A stretch of DNA of 64,000 nt from Pseudomonas sp. GM74 (GCF_000282455.1 NZ_AKJG01000044.1:84200-148199), one strand, 5' to 3'. Positions 26,207-36,036 are shown, numbered from the stretch's first letter. The notes: generated by a model from the sequence alone, not told the origin. Program-made: numbers and translations.

Positions 26207-26216
26207 TTGTATACAA
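26207..26216 (-). promoter_or_regulatory. TTGTATACAA palindrome upstream of the permease
   Basis: A perfect ten-base palindrome, followed five bases later by a related TGTATGCA. Such sites are bound by FadR/VanR-type GntR regulators. It is 168 bases upstream of the permease start. No GntR gene adjoins it. Confidence 0.4.
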
Positions 26217-26491
26217 AACATGTATGCACTTAAGCCATATCCATGCCAGTCAGGATTCTATAAAAGCCAGTGCTCATTTCGTTTTGTTATCGAAAACAGA
26301 TAACTGACTGAAAAACAGAAAATTTAAATTGACCGGTTGAACAGGTATTTGTTTTTTTTGAGAGGGTCTTGGGCGAGGCGGGGGGAAAGGAGATGTAACT
26401 TTTTGGGGCGCAGAAACTAAAAGTGCACACACAAATGGCACCTATGGTGACATTCGTGTGTACACATTTATTGTGAGCTGACGCTAACCCG

Positions 26492-26597
26492 TGTGGGAGC
26501 GGGCTTGCTCCGGGCGGCGCTCCGACGAAAGCGTCGGGTCCGTCGATGCATTTACTGACTGATACACCGCCTTCGCGAGCAAGCCCGCTCCCACAGG
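26492..26597. repeat. Inverted REP pair
   Basis: TGTGGGAGCGGGCTTGCTCC and its complement face each other about 65 bases apart, just before the cysH stop. Confidence 0.75.
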
Positions 26598-26618
26598 GGT
26601 ATTTCACAAGGCTTGGGA

Positions 26619-27359
26619 TCAGGCTTTCGACTTGCTGATGATATTCCCGGCATGCAGCCCGCATTCTTTCTGCGTCGCTTCTTCCCACCACCAGCGGCCT
26701 TCGCGCTCATGCTGGTTCGGTAGCACCGGGCGGGTGCAGGGTTCGCAGCCGATGCTGATGAAGCCGCGTTCGTGCAGGCTGTTGTACGGCAGTTCCAGCA
26801 TGCGGATGTAGCCCCAGATCTCTTCGCTGGTCATTTGTGCCAGCGGGTTGAACTTGTACAGGGTGCGTTCCGGGGTGGAGAACGCGGTGTCGATTTCCAT
26901 CACCGCGACGGCGCTGCGGGTGCCGGGGCTCTGGTCACGGCGCTGGCCGGTGGCCCAGGCCTTCACGCCGGACAGCTTGCGACGCAGTGGTTCGATCTTG
27001 CGGATGCCGCAGCATTCGCCATGGCCATCCTTGTAGAAGCTGAACAGGCCTTTTTCCTTCACGAAGGGTTCAAGTTTCGTGTAATCCGGCGACACCAGTT
27101 CGATGTCGATCTTGTAGTGCTCGCGCACCTGATCGATGAAACGGTAGGTCTCGGGGTGCAAGCGGCCGGTGTCGAGGCTGAACACCTTGACGTTCTTGTT
27201 CAGCTTCCATGCCATGTCCACCAGCACCACGTCTTCGGCGCCGCTGAAAGATATCCACAGGTCATCGCCGAACTCGGCAAAAGCGAGTTTGAGAATGTCC
27301 TGGGCGGACTTGTTGGCATAGGTCGTGGCGAGTTCCACGACGTCGAACGTTGGGCTCAT
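26619..27359 (-). CDS. cysH: Assimilatory APS/PAPS reductase
   Basis: A 246-residue sulfonucleotide reductase that reduces adenylyl sulfate to sulfite in cysteine synthesis. The P-loop-like FSGAEDVVL lies at about 38-46. C116-C117 and C205-x2-C208 give the CC...CxxC set that binds a [4Fe-4S] cluster, which marks the APS-reducing type. The catalytic cysteine is C233 in ECGLH. The length is normal and the C-terminus complete. It is divergent from thrH. Confidence 0.93.
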   Translation of the reverse strand: MSPTFDVVELATTYANKSAQDILKLAFAEFGDDLWISFSGAEDVVLVDMAWKLNKNVKVFSLDTGRLHPETYRFIDQVREHYKIDIELVSPDYTKLEPFVKEKGLFSFYKDGHGECCGIRKIEPLRRKLSGVKAWATGQRRDQSPGTRSAVAVMEIDTAFSTPERTLYKFNPLAQMTSEEIWGYIRMLELPYNSLHERGFISIGCEPCTRPVLPNQHEREGRWWWEEATQKECGLHAGNIISKSKA

Positions 27360-27532
27360 CAGGGCGGCTTCCTACAGGTCGGTGGCGCTGGGCGCTCTAT
27401 ATGGGGTCGATGGTAACAAAAAGCTGCGCGGGCCGGGGCATCCTCTGCGTTGCGCAGGCAGGCCCGAGTCGCTAGAGTTCGGCAGTCTTTTTGCTCGCTC
27501 GACTCAATAATCAATACAAATGGGAGTGTCTT

Positions 27533-28150
27533 GTGGAAATTGCCTGTCTGGATCTTGAAGGTGTGCTGGTTCCGGAAATCTGGATCGCCTTCGCCGAAAA
27601 AACCGGGATCGAATCCCTCAGGGCCACCACCCGGGACATTCCCGACTACGACGTGCTGATGAAGCAGCGCCTGCGGATTCTCGACGAGCACGGCCTGAAG
27701 CTCACCGACATTCAGGAAGTAATCGCCACCCTCAAGCCGCTGGACGGCGCCATCGAGTTCGTCGACTGGCTGCGCGAGCGCTTCCAGGTGGTGATCCTGT
27801 CAGACACCTTCTATGAGTTTTCCCAGCCGCTGATGCGCCAGTTGGGCTTCCCGACCTTGCTCTGCCATCGCCTGATTACTGACGACGCTGGGCGAGTCAC
27901 CGACTATCAACTGCGTCAGAAAGATCCCAAGCGGCAGTCGGTCCTGGCCTTCAAGAGCCTCTACTACCGGGTGATCGCGGCGGGGGATTCCTACAACGAC
28001 ACCACGATGCTGGGCGAGGCCGATGCCGGGATTCTGTTCCATGCACCGGATAACGTGATTGCGCAGTTCCCGCAGTTTCCGGCAGTGCACACGTTTGAAG
28101 AGCTGAAGCAGGAGTTCATCAAGGCTTCGAACCGGACCTTGAGCCTGTAG
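27533..28150 (+). CDS. thrH: Phosphoserine phosphatase/homoserine phosphotransferase
   Basis: A 205-residue HAD enzyme matching ThrH of Pseudomonas, a bifunctional phosphoserine phosphatase and phosphoserine:homoserine phosphotransferase. The nucleophile motif is D7-x-E9 in CLDLEGV, then SDTF near 90 and GDSYND near 151. A GTG start at 27533 gives exactly the known length; GGGAG lies about six bases before it. The frame upstream to 27491 has no family support. The cysH-thrH-pabB order matches other pseudomonads. Confidence 0.92.
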   Translation: MEIACLDLEGVLVPEIWIAFAEKTGIESLRATTRDIPDYDVLMKQRLRILDEHGLKLTDIQEVIATLKPLDGAIEFVDWLRERFQVVILSDTFYEFSQPLMRQLGFPTLLCHRLITDDAGRVTDYQLRQKDPKRQSVLAFKSLYYRVIAAGDSYNDTTMLGEADAGILFHAPDNVIAQFPQFPAVHTFEELKQEFIKASNRTLSL

Positions 28151-28165
28151 TCGCCTGGTCTGACG

Positions 28166-28243
28166 CCTTCGCGGGCAAGCCCGCTCCCACAGGTGATTAC
28201 CGAACCCTGTGGGAGCGGGCTTGCTCCGGGCGGCGATCCGACG
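28166..28243. repeat. Inverted REP pair between thrH and pabB
   Basis: CGCGGGCAAGCCCGCTCCCACAG and TGTGGGAGCGGGCTTGCTCC-type copies face each other in the gap between the two convergent genes and may serve as a terminator. Confidence 0.75.
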
Positions 28244-28249
28244 ATGCTT

Positions 28250-29593
28250 TTAAAGACTCTGCAAAGTATCGAGCAGCACCTTTACTTTGGTGATCGATTC
28301 CTGATATTCGGACTGCCATTCCGAGTCCGCGACAATCCCGCCACCGCCCCAGCAACACACCTGCCCGTCCTTGACCAGCAAACTGCGGATGGCGATGGAG
28401 CTGTCCATCTCGCCGCGCACGTCCAGGTACAGCAACGAACCGCAATACAGCCCGCGCCGGGTCGGCTCCAGTTCGTCGATGATCTGCATGGCGCGGATCT
28501 TTGGCGCGCCGGTAATCGAGCCGCCGGGGAAGCTTCCGGCGATCAGGTCCAGGGCATCGCGGTCATCCGCCAGTTCACCGGTGACACTGCTCACCAGGTG
28601 GTGCACGTTCGGATAGCTTTCCAGGCTGAACAATTCCGGCACCCGTACCGAGCCGGTGCGGCAGGTGCGACCGAGGTCATTGCGCAGCAGGTCGACAATC
28701 ATCAGGTTTTCCGCGCGATCCTTGGGGCTGGCCAGCAATTCGGCGGCGTTCGCGGCGTCTTGCTCAGGCGTCAGGCCCCGCGGGCGGGTGCCCTTGATCG
28801 GACGGGTTTCCACATGGCCCTGGCTGACTTTGACGAAGCGTTCCGGCGACAGGCTGAGTACAGCGTCGCCGTCGGGCAAGCTCTGGAAGCCGGAAAATGG
28901 CGTAGGGCACGCCGCGCGCAGTGCACAGTAAGCGGCCCAGGAATCACCCTGGCAGGGCGCGCGAAACCGTTGGGCGAAATTGACCTGATAACAGTCGCCG
29001 GCCTGAATGTACTGCTGGATGCGCTCGATGGCCTGTTGATACTCGTCAGCGTTCAAGTCGGCGGTCATCGGGGTGAGCAGTTTGAAGGGCGCGACCACTT
29101 CCGCTGCCGGTTGGCTGAACAGCTCGATCAGGCGCTGGCGCTCGCTGTCAGGCAGGGTGGGGTGGAACACCAATTGACTGGTCTGCGAAAGGTGATCACT
29201 GATCAATGCCCAGCCGTACAAGCCGAAACGTGCGTCCGGCAGATGCAGGTCGTCACGGGCCTGGCTCGGCAGGCGCTCCAGGTGCCGGCCGAAGTCGTAA
29301 CTGAGGTAGCCGATCAATCCACCGGCAAACGGCAACTCATAAGGTGCCGGCAGAGTGGCTTCGCCCAGGCGTGTCAGGTTGTCGCGCAGGCGTTGCAGGA
29401 AAGCGTCGCCGCTTTCGTCGGGCGATACCGTCAGTTGTTCCAGCGGCCAGGCGCTGAGCAGGTCATAGCGGCCGCGGTCGGCGCTGGGGCGGCCACTGTC
29501 GAGCAGCACGGCCCCGGGGGCATGGCGAATCGCCGCGAAATATTGGGCGGGGTTGGCGCGATAGGGCAGCGGGTGTACGGAGCAGGTCAACAT
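28250..29593 (-). CDS. pabB: Aminodeoxychorismate synthase component I
   Basis: A 447-residue chorismate-binding enzyme making 4-amino-4-deoxychorismate for folate. The hallmark PIKGTRPRG lies near 265, and the core blocks FSLESYPNVHHLVS, FPGGSITGAPK and GGGIVADS near the C-terminus are all present. The PIKGT lysine separates PabB from anthranilate synthase. The length is normal. It ends seven bases from the REP pair. Confidence 0.92.
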   Translation of the reverse strand: MLTCSVHPLPYRANPAQYFAAIRHAPGAVLLDSGRPSADRGRYDLLSAWPLEQLTVSPDESGDAFLQRLRDNLTRLGEATLPAPYELPFAGGLIGYLSYDFGRHLERLPSQARDDLHLPDARFGLYGWALISDHLSQTSQLVFHPTLPDSERQRLIELFSQPAAEVVAPFKLLTPMTADLNADEYQQAIERIQQYIQAGDCYQVNFAQRFRAPCQGDSWAAYCALRAACPTPFSGFQSLPDGDAVLSLSPERFVKVSQGHVETRPIKGTRPRGLTPEQDAANAAELLASPKDRAENLMIVDLLRNDLGRTCRTGSVRVPELFSLESYPNVHHLVSSVTGELADDRDALDLIAGSFPGGSITGAPKIRAMQIIDELEPTRRGLYCGSLLYLDVRGEMDSSIAIRSLLVKDGQVCCWGGGGIVADSEWQSEYQESITKVKVLLDTLQSL

Positions 29594-29705
29594 GGGCGGG
29601 GGAAGTCAGCCATCGAGGCGGGGTGGCGATTGTAGTCCCCTCGGGGAATTGCTCCTAGAGGGGATGTCGGGGATTGGCAGATTGGGGTGGGATTGAGGGT
29701 TTGGA

Positions 29706-30692
29706 TCAACCCTCAAGCACAGGAATATGCCCAAACATCTCCTGCACAAATGCCACGCGCTCTTCGACCGTTTCGGTCACGCCACGGGCCTTCAAGTCTT
29801 CCAGCCGCGCCTCGACCGCGTGAGCGCGCAATGTCAGGCCGCAGTCATTGGCAATCTGGATGTTCAGCCCCGGCCGGGCGTTGAGCTCCAGAATCAGCGG
29901 GCCTTTTTCCTGGTCCAGGACCATGTCGACACCGATGTAGCCCAAGCCACACAACTCATGACAGCCGGCAGCGAGTTTCATGAAACCATCCCAGTAGGGC
30001 AGTTGCACGCCATCCACTGCGTTGGTGGTGTCCGGGTGTTTGTTGATGATGTTGTTCAGCCAGGTGCCGCGCAGGGTCAGGCCGGTGGCCAGGTCCACAC
30101 CGACACCGATGGCGCCCTGGTGCAGGTTGGCCTTGCCGTTGGACTGGCGCGTCGGCAGGCGCAACATGGCCATCACCGGGTAGCCCATCAACACAATGAT
30201 GCGAATGTCCGGCACGCCTTCGTAACTGATGCTCTTGAAGATCTGGTCTGGAATCACCCGGTATTCGATCAGCGCCCGGTCGCGGTGACCGCCCAGGGAG
30301 TACAAGCCGGTCAGGATGCTGGAAATCTGATGCTCGATTTCTTCATGGCTGATGATCCGGCCGGACACCGTGCGATAACGCCCTTCAAAGCGGTCGGCGA
30401 TCACCAGGATGCCATCACCGCCAGCGCCCTGGGCCGGTTTGATCACGAAGTCGCTGCGCCCGCCGATGATCTCTTCGAGATTGTCGATTTCCTTCTCGGT
30501 GGAGATCACGCCATACAGTTCGGGCACATGGATGCCGGCGGCGATGGCGCGTTCCTTGGTGATGATCTTGTCATCGACGATCGGGTACAGGCTGCGTTTG
30601 TTGTACTTGAGCACGTAGTCTGCGTTGCGCCGATTGATCCCCATGATGCCCCGGGCTTCCAGGGCCTTCCAGGTCTTCCAGAAGCCGAACAT
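29706..30692 (-). CDS. ATP-grasp alpha-L-glutamate ligase-like protein
   Basis: A 328-residue ATP-grasp protein of the RimK-like, alpha-L-glutamate ligase homologue group. FVIKPAQGAGGDGILV (about 82-97) is the ATP-binding lysine and glycine-rich segment, and LILELNARPGLNIQIAN near 280 carries the metal-binding Glu and Asn. It is the last of three overlapping leftward genes with a membrane transglutaminase-like protein and a retropepsin-like protease, an arrangement conserved in pseudomonads. It probably adds an amino acid or peptide to a target; the substrate is unknown. Confidence 0.82.
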   Translation of the reverse strand: MFGFWKTWKALEARGIMGINRRNADYVLKYNKRSLYPIVDDKIITKERAIAAGIHVPELYGVISTEKEIDNLEEIIGGRSDFVIKPAQGAGGDGILVIADRFEGRYRTVSGRIISHEEIEHQISSILTGLYSLGGHRDRALIEYRVIPDQIFKSISYEGVPDIRIIVLMGYPVMAMLRLPTRQSNGKANLHQGAIGVGVDLATGLTLRGTWLNNIINKHPDTTNAVDGVQLPYWDGFMKLAAGCHELCGLGYIGVDMVLDQEKGPLILELNARPGLNIQIANDCGLTLRAHAVEARLEDLKARGVTETVEERVAFVQEMFGHIPVLEG

Positions 30693-32227
30693 CAGGCGTC
30701 AGCCTTTTTCAGGAAGGCCTTGAAACGTACCAGTTCAGTCAGGCGATAACCGCGATAACGACCCATGGCCAGCATGAAGCCCACCAGGATCAGCAGGATC
30801 GCCGGGAAAGTGAACACGAAGTACACCAGTTCCGGCACGGTCATGATCAGGTGCGCCAGGGACGCGGCGAACAGCGTACCGATGGCCACTTTCATGGCAT
30901 GGCCACCGCCGCGCTCTTCCCAGGTGATCGACAGGCGTTCGATGGTCATGGTCAGGATCACCATCGGGAACAGCGCGACCGACAAGCCGCGCTCCAGGCC
31001 GAGTTTATGGCTGAACAGGCTGATGGCCGCAATCAGCACCACCACGAACGTCAGCACCACCGACAGTCTCGGCAGCATTTGCAGTTTCAGGTGTTCAAGG
31101 TAGGAGCGCAGCGACAGGCCCAGCGCCGTGATGATGGTAAACAGCATGATACCGAAGCCGAGTTGGGTTTCGCGGAAGGCCAGGGCGATCAGCACCGGGG
31201 TGAAGGTGCCCAGGGTCTGGATGCCGATCAGGTTGCGCAGGATCAGGATCACCAGCACGCCGATCGGGATCATCACCATGATCATGAAGGTCTGCTGGGT
31301 TTGCAGCGGCAGGCCGTACAGCGAGTACTCGAGGAAGTTGGCGTCGGTGTTTTCGTCGGTCAGCTTGGCCAGGCGAATGGCGTTCATTTCGCTGTTGTTC
31401 AGGCTGAAGGTCACGTTGGCTTTCTTGCCGCCATCGACGGTGATCAGGTTTTCGTCACCGGTCCACCACAGCAGGCGGTCGCTTGGCAGGCCTTGTTCAC
31501 CGGTTTCCGGGTTGAAGTACAGCCAGTCCGTGCCATTGAAACTGCGCAGCCACAGTTCCGGCATTTGCGGCTGGTCGGCCACCAGGCGGATGGTGTGGAC
31601 CTTTTCGATCGGCACGTGGGCGATGGACAGCAGCAATTCGACGATCTTCGCCTTGTGCGCGGCGGAAGGATCACCGGCCAGCAGCAGTTTCACGTTGTCG
31701 TCGTTGAGGTTGTTGACCCGCTTGATGGCTTCTCCGACAAAGGTTTCGACGTCGGCCGAGTGTTGGCGAATCGGTGCGAGCAGGGCTTCGGCGGCGATTT
31801 TTTCCGGGCCTTCGATGGTCATGCTGTCGCGAAAGGTCGGGCCTTTGATCTTGGCTTTCTCGCCGGAATAACGTTTGGTCAGCACCAGGCGGTAATACAG
31901 CGTCTGATTGCCTTTGGCCCGGCGTGCCGACCAGGTGACCTTGCGGTTTCCGTCGACCCGGTTCACGGCCACGCCGTAGTTGTTGGAGATGAAGCTCTCG
32001 TTGAGGCTGACGAAGTCGCGGCTCAGCGGCGGCACGAACATCTGGATCTTGACCGGGTCCTTGGCACTGGCGACGAACTCGACCTTGGCGTCGATGTTCC
32101 ACAGGTCGTCGGTGGCGTCTTCGGTCACCGGGATGCCCAGTACGAAGATCTGGTAGGCCGTAACTGAAATGCCCAGCACCACCAGGATGGCGATCAGCAG
32201 TTTCAGGTGAAGGGTAAGAGAGCGCAT
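30692..32227 (-). CDS. Membrane protein with inactive transglutaminase domain and C-terminal spans
   Basis: A 511-residue protein. An N-terminal span at about 8-28 is followed by a periplasmic transglutaminase-like region at about 35-300. Multiple membrane spans from about 315 to 500 match the 7TM domain that accompanies inactive transglutaminases. I do not see an intact Cys-His-Asp triad, consistent with an inactive fold. The stop overlaps the ATP-grasp gene by one base and the protease gene lies five bases upstream, so all three are probably co-translated. It may present a peptide substrate to the other two. Confidence 0.8.
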   Translation of the reverse strand: MRSLTLHLKLLIAILVVLGISVTAYQIFVLGIPVTEDATDDLWNIDAKVEFVASAKDPVKIQMFVPPLSRDFVSLNESFISNNYGVAVNRVDGNRKVTWSARRAKGNQTLYYRLVLTKRYSGEKAKIKGPTFRDSMTIEGPEKIAAEALLAPIRQHSADVETFVGEAIKRVNNLNDDNVKLLLAGDPSAAHKAKIVELLLSIAHVPIEKVHTIRLVADQPQMPELWLRSFNGTDWLYFNPETGEQGLPSDRLLWWTGDENLITVDGGKKANVTFSLNNSEMNAIRLAKLTDENTDANFLEYSLYGLPLQTQQTFMIMVMIPIGVLVILILRNLIGIQTLGTFTPVLIALAFRETQLGFGIMLFTIITALGLSLRSYLEHLKLQMLPRLSVVLTFVVVLIAAISLFSHKLGLERGLSVALFPMVILTMTIERLSITWEERGGGHAMKVAIGTLFAASLAHLIMTVPELVYFVFTFPAILLILVGFMLAMGRYRGYRLTELVRFKAFLKKADA

Positions 32228-32232
32228 TTGAA

Positions 32233-32769
32233 TTACTCGGCGGTATGAGCGTCGGTGGTGCAGGCAGGTTTGCCGGCAGCATATTTAAGGCTGGGGTCAA
32301 CCAGTGCATCGAAGCGCTTGAGCGCTTCGGAGCCAATCAGTAGCGGGTATTGGAAAGCGCTGCGGTCGGTCAGGTTCACTTCGATGCTGCGCAGGGCCGA
32401 GCCCATGCAGATGTCCAGTTCGATCACCGGGCGGGCGGTGTACTTCTTGCCTTCCTCCGGGTCGTAGTCGCCGGCCCGGCGCTTGATCTTGCTGACACGG
32501 GCCAGCGGGCGTTCGATCGGGTGCGAATGGGCGGCGTCGATGGCCAGGTAAAAGCGCACCCACGACTCGCCGTTGCGTTTGAAGCGTTTGATATCCCGGG
32601 CACTCAGGGACGCGGTTTTCGCCCCGGTGTCGAGTTTGGCTGCCACTTCCAGGTTAATGCCATTGAGCGATGCGTACTCATTGAGGCCATACACGGTCTT
32701 TTCCCCGGCCATTGCGAAACCAGGCAGACAAAGCAAATAAAGGAAGATAACGAAGGGCTTGAGTCTCAT
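32233..32769 (-). CDS. Retropepsin-like aspartic protease
   Basis: A 178-residue exported protein. A signal peptide ends at about residue 21 (PGFAMA). The aspartic protease motif D47-T48-G49-A50 lies in LEVAAKLDTGAK. A flap-like region and the second hydrophobic block PLLIGSEALKRFDALVDP follow. One active-site copy per chain means it should act as a dimer, as in retroviral proteases. Database entries often call this family ATP-dependent zinc protease, which the motif does not support. It heads the three-gene set with the membrane transglutaminase and ATP-grasp genes. Confidence 0.82.
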   Translation of the reverse strand: MRLKPFVIFLYLLCLPGFAMAGEKTVYGLNEYASLNGINLEVAAKLDTGAKTASLSARDIKRFKRNGESWVRFYLAIDAAHSHPIERPLARVSKIKRRAGDYDPEEGKKYTARPVIELDICMGSALRSIEVNLTDRSAFQYPLLIGSEALKRFDALVDPSLKYAAGKPACTTDAHTAE

Positions 32770-32981
32770 AAATCCTGATGCGCAGCGGTCCGACTTGATT
32801 CAAGGCCCTGGCATCGCTGCGCAAGCTCCCTCGTATGCCTGGCAGGGTTTTATGACAGGCAGTGCAGATGTGACAACCAAATGCGGGCGGCATTCTAGCA
32901 CGGTGGTCTGTTGGCGCCAGCGCTGGCCGGTGGCTATAAATAGAGGGGTTGCTTCGTAATGGTGCAACCGGTTATCAGAAG

Positions 32982-33066
32982 ATTGTCGACAATATCGATT
33001 TAGCCTTTGACTGTTCCGCCTGTATTCGTTAGTTTTTGCGGCATTGGCTTACAAGGTGTCGACAAT
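32982..33066 (+). promoter_or_regulatory. Two operator-like sites before the GntR gene
   Basis: ATTGTCGACAAT (32982-32993) is a perfect twelve-base palindrome, and TGTCGACAAT (33057-33066) is a second copy missing its first two bases that abuts the ATG at 33067. Such sites fit GntR-family regulators. The second copy lies between a weak AAGG and the start codon, so binding could block both transcription and initiation. Confidence 0.6.
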
Positions 33067-33786
33067 ATGCTGGATCAACTCGATCCCCCGGTTTCTACGC
33101 AGGACGATACGGAGACACTTTCCGAGAACGTCTTCCGACGCATTCAGGCGGCTATCGTCAAAGGCGATATCGCGCCGGGCAGCAAAATCTCCGAACCGGA
33201 ACTGGCGCGCACCTACGGCATCAGCCGTGGCCCGTTGCGCGAGGCCATCCACCGTCTGGAAGGCCAGCGCCTGCTGGTTCGCGTGCCGCATGTCGGCGCA
33301 CGGGTGGTGTCGCTTAACCATGCCGAACTGATCGAGCTATACGAAATCCGCGAATCCCTGGAAGGCATGGCCTGTCGCCTGGCCGCCGAGCGCATGAGCC
33401 TCGAAGAAATCGACGAGCTGCGTCGGGTCCTGGAAACCCACGAGCGCGATGAGGCGTTTCAGGCCGGGAGAGGCTATTACCAGCAGGAAGGCGATTTCGA
33501 CTTCCATTACCGAATCATCCAGGGCAGCGGCAACCGTACGCTGACCCAAATGCTCTGCGGCGAGTTGTATCAACTGGTGCGCATGTACCGCATCCAGTTT
33601 TCCACCACGCCCAATCGCCCGCACCAGGCGTTTGCCGAGCACCACCGCATTCTCGATGCCATCGCCGACCGTGACGGTGAGCTGGCCGAGTTGTTGATGC
33701 GTCGTCACATCGGCGCCTCCAAACGCAACATCGCCCGTCATTACCAGGACGGCGCTAACCCGACAGCCAAACGAGGTGAGTCATGA
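33067..33786 (+). CDS. GntR-family regulator of the methylcitrate operon
   Basis: A 239-residue FadR-subfamily GntR regulator. The N-terminal winged helix-turn-helix contains [20 protein letters not shown], and the helical FCD effector domain follows from about residue 90. The start at 33067 is chosen because the 20 upstream codons have no family similarity. It overlaps prpB by four bases, so it is the first gene of the operon and probably represses it until 2-methylcitrate or a related metabolite accumulates. That effector is inferred from the operon. Confidence 0.9.
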   Translation: MLDQLDPPVSTQDDTETLSENVFRRIQAAIVKGDIAPGSKISEPELARTYGISRGPLREAIHRLEGQRLLVRVPHVGARVVSLNHAELIELYEIRESLEGMACRLAAERMSLEEIDELRRVLETHERDEAFQAGRGYYQQEGDFDFHYRIIQGSGNRTLTQMLCGELYQLVRMYRIQFSTTPNRPHQAFAEHHRILDAIADRDGELAELLMRRHIGASKRNIARHYQDGANPTAKRGES

Positions 33787-34673
33787 GTTTGAACAAGAGC
33801 ACACCAGGCCAGCGTTTCCGCGATGCGGTCGCCAGCGAACATCCACTGCAAGTGGTCGGCGCGATCAATGCCAACCACGCGCTGCTGGCCAAACGCGCCG
33901 GTTTCAAGGCGATCTACCTGTCGGGTGGCGGGGTGGCTGCCGGCTCCCTCGGCGTGCCTGACCTGGGCATCACCGGCCTGGATGACGTGCTGACCGACGT
34001 GCGCCGTATCACCGATGTTTGCGACCTGCCGCTGCTGGTGGACGTGGACACCGGTTTCGGTTCCTCGGCGTTCAACGTCGCTCGCACCGTCAAGTCGATG
34101 ATCAAGTTTGGCGCGGCGGCGATTCATATCGAAGACCAGGTCGGCGCCAAGCGCTGCGGCCACCGTCCTAACAAGGAAATCGTGACCCAACAGGAAATGG
34201 TCGACCGCATCAAGGCGGCCGTCGATGCCCGTACCGATGACAGCTTCGTGATCATGGCCCGTACCGACGCCCTGGCGGTGGAAGGCCTGGAATCTGCCCT
34301 GGATCGCGCAGCCGCGTGCATCGAGGCCGGCGCCGACATGGTGTTCCCGGAAGCCATCACTGAACTTGAAATGTACAAGCTGTTCGCCAGCCGCGTGAAA
34401 GCGCCGATCCTGGCCAACATCACCGAGTTCGGCGCGACGCCGCTGTACACCACCGAGCAACTGGCCGCGGCCGACGTATCCCTGGTGCTGTACCCGTTGT
34501 CGGCGTTCCGCGCCATGAACAAGGCCGCGGAAAACGTCTACACCGCGATCCGCCGCGATGGCACTCAACAGAACGTCATCGACACCATGCAGACCCGCAT
34601 GGAGCTTTACGATCGCATCGACTACCACACCTTCGAGCAGAAGCTCGATGCGTTGTTCGCGTCAAAGAAATAA
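33783..34673 (+). CDS. prpB: 2-Methylisocitrate lyase
   Basis: A 296-residue lyase of the isocitrate lyase superfamily that splits 2-methylisocitrate into pyruvate and succinate at the end of propionate breakdown. The metal ligands lie in VDVD (87-90) and the catalytic motif K123-R-C125-G-H is present. Length and ends are normal. It overlaps the regulator by four bases. Confidence 0.96.
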   Translation: MSLNKSTPGQRFRDAVASEHPLQVVGAINANHALLAKRAGFKAIYLSGGGVAAGSLGVPDLGITGLDDVLTDVRRITDVCDLPLLVDVDTGFGSSAFNVARTVKSMIKFGAAAIHIEDQVGAKRCGHRPNKEIVTQQEMVDRIKAAVDARTDDSFVIMARTDALAVEGLESALDRAAACIEAGADMVFPEAITELEMYKLFASRVKAPILANITEFGATPLYTTEQLAAADVSLVLYPLSAFRAMNKAAENVYTAIRRDGTQQNVIDTMQTRMELYDRIDYHTFEQKLDALFASKK

Positions 34674-34683
34674 TGAAAGCCCT

Positions 34684-34806
34684 GTAGCAGCTGCCGAGCC
34701 TGCGAGGCTGCGTTCGAGGCCGAAGGACTCGCAAAACCGGATATCCGTGCAGGCAGGTTTTACGACTGCTGCGCAGCCGGACGCAGGCTTCGCCAGCTGC
34801 TACAGA
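34684..34806. repeat. Inverted repeat of the TGTAGCAGCTGCCGA family
   Basis: TGTAGCAGCTGCCGAGCC at the left is complemented by CAGCTGCTACA at the right, with further G/C-rich dyads inside. It separates prpB from prpC. A second member starts at 63863. Confidence 0.75.
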
Positions 34807-34866
34807 GAGCGGTGTAAATTTAATAAATTTGCCGATTCCCTAACAAATTCAAGATTGGAGACAGCA

Positions 34867-35994
34867 ATGGCCGAAGCAAAAGTACTCAGTGGCGCCGGGC
34901 TCCGTGGCCAGGTAGCCGGGCAAACCGCACTGTCCACCGTGGGCCAGTCGGGTGCCGGTCTGACCTATCGTGGTTATGACGTTCGTGAACTGGCGGCTGA
35001 CGCACAGTTTGAAGAAGTCGCTTACCTGCTGTTGTACGGCGAGCTGCCGAGCAAAGCGCAACTGGCAGCCTACGTTGCCAAACTGAGCAAGCTGCGCGAC
35101 CTGCCGCAAGCGCTCAAAGAAGTGCTGGAACGCATCCCCGCCGACGCCCACCCGATGGACGTGATGCGCACCGGCTGCTCGTTCCTGGGCAACCTGGAGC
35201 CGGAGAACAACTTCTCCGAGCAACACGACAAGACCGACCGCCTGCTGGCCGCGTTCCCGGCGATCATGACCTACTGGTATCGCTTCAGCCACGAAGGCAA
35301 GCGCATCGATTGCGTGAGCGACGAGCAGTCCATCGGTGGCCACTTCCTGCACCTGCTGCACGGCAAGAAGCCGAGCGAGTTGCACGTCAAGGTGATGAAC
35401 GTTTCGCTGATCCTCTACGCAGAGCACGAGTTCAACGCGTCGACCTTCACCGCGCGTGTTTGCGCATCGACCCTGTCGGACCTGTATTCGTGCATCACCG
35501 CGGCCATCGGCTCGCTGCGCGGCCCGCTGCATGGCGGCGCCAACGAAGCGGCGATGGAAATGATCGAGCGCTTCTCGTCGCCGGAAGACGCGATCAAGGG
35601 CACCCTCGGCATGCTCGAGCGCAAGGACAAGATCATGGGCTTCGGCCACGCGATCTATAAGGACAACGATCCGCGCAACGAAGTGATCAAGGGCTGGTCG
35701 AAAAAACTCGCTGACGAGGTGGGCGACAAGGTGTTGTTCCCGGTGTCCGAAGCCATCGACAAGACCATGTGGGAGCAGAAGAAACTGTTCCCGAACGCCG
35801 ACTTCTACCATGCCTCGGCGTACCACTTCATGGGCATCCCGACCAAGTTGTTCACACCGATCTTCGTCTGCTCGCGCCTGACCGGCTGGGCCGCCCACGT
35901 GTACGAACAACGTGCCAACAACCGCATCATCCGTCCAAGCGCCGAGTACACCGGCGTTGAACAGCGCAAGTTCGTACCAATCGAACAACGCTGA
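34867..35994 (+). CDS. prpC: 2-Methylcitrate synthase
   Basis: A 375-residue citrate-synthase-family enzyme that condenses propionyl-CoA with oxaloacetate. The family blocks LYAEHEFNASTFTAR, SLRGPLHGGANEAAM and KIMGFGHAIYK carry the catalytic His and Asp positions. The ATG at 34867 is preceded by GGAGACA; a longer in-frame stretch from 34558 overlaps prpB and is not used. It is shorter than typical citrate synthase and fits PrpC. Confidence 0.95.
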   Translation: MAEAKVLSGAGLRGQVAGQTALSTVGQSGAGLTYRGYDVRELAADAQFEEVAYLLLYGELPSKAQLAAYVAKLSKLRDLPQALKEVLERIPADAHPMDVMRTGCSFLGNLEPENNFSEQHDKTDRLLAAFPAIMTYWYRFSHEGKRIDCVSDEQSIGGHFLHLLHGKKPSELHVKVMNVSLILYAEHEFNASTFTARVCASTLSDLYSCITAAIGSLRGPLHGGANEAAMEMIERFSSPEDAIKGTLGMLERKDKIMGFGHAIYKDNDPRNEVIKGWSKKLADEVGDKVLFPVSEAIDKTMWEQKKLFPNADFYHASAYHFMGIPTKLFTPIFVCSRLTGWAAHVYEQRANNRIIRPSAEYTGVEQRKFVPIEQR

Positions 35995-36036
35995 ATGGTG
36001 GAGGCCGGCACCGGGATCTGAAATCAACGCAGATCC

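Larger units (their letters stand above)
26040..26618. other. Intergenic region with palindrome and REP pair
   Basis: No gene is visible in these 579 bases. They hold a TTGTATACAA palindrome at 26207-26216 and an inverted REP pair at 26492-26597. The stretch at 26200-26440 is AT-rich. Confidence 0.6.
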
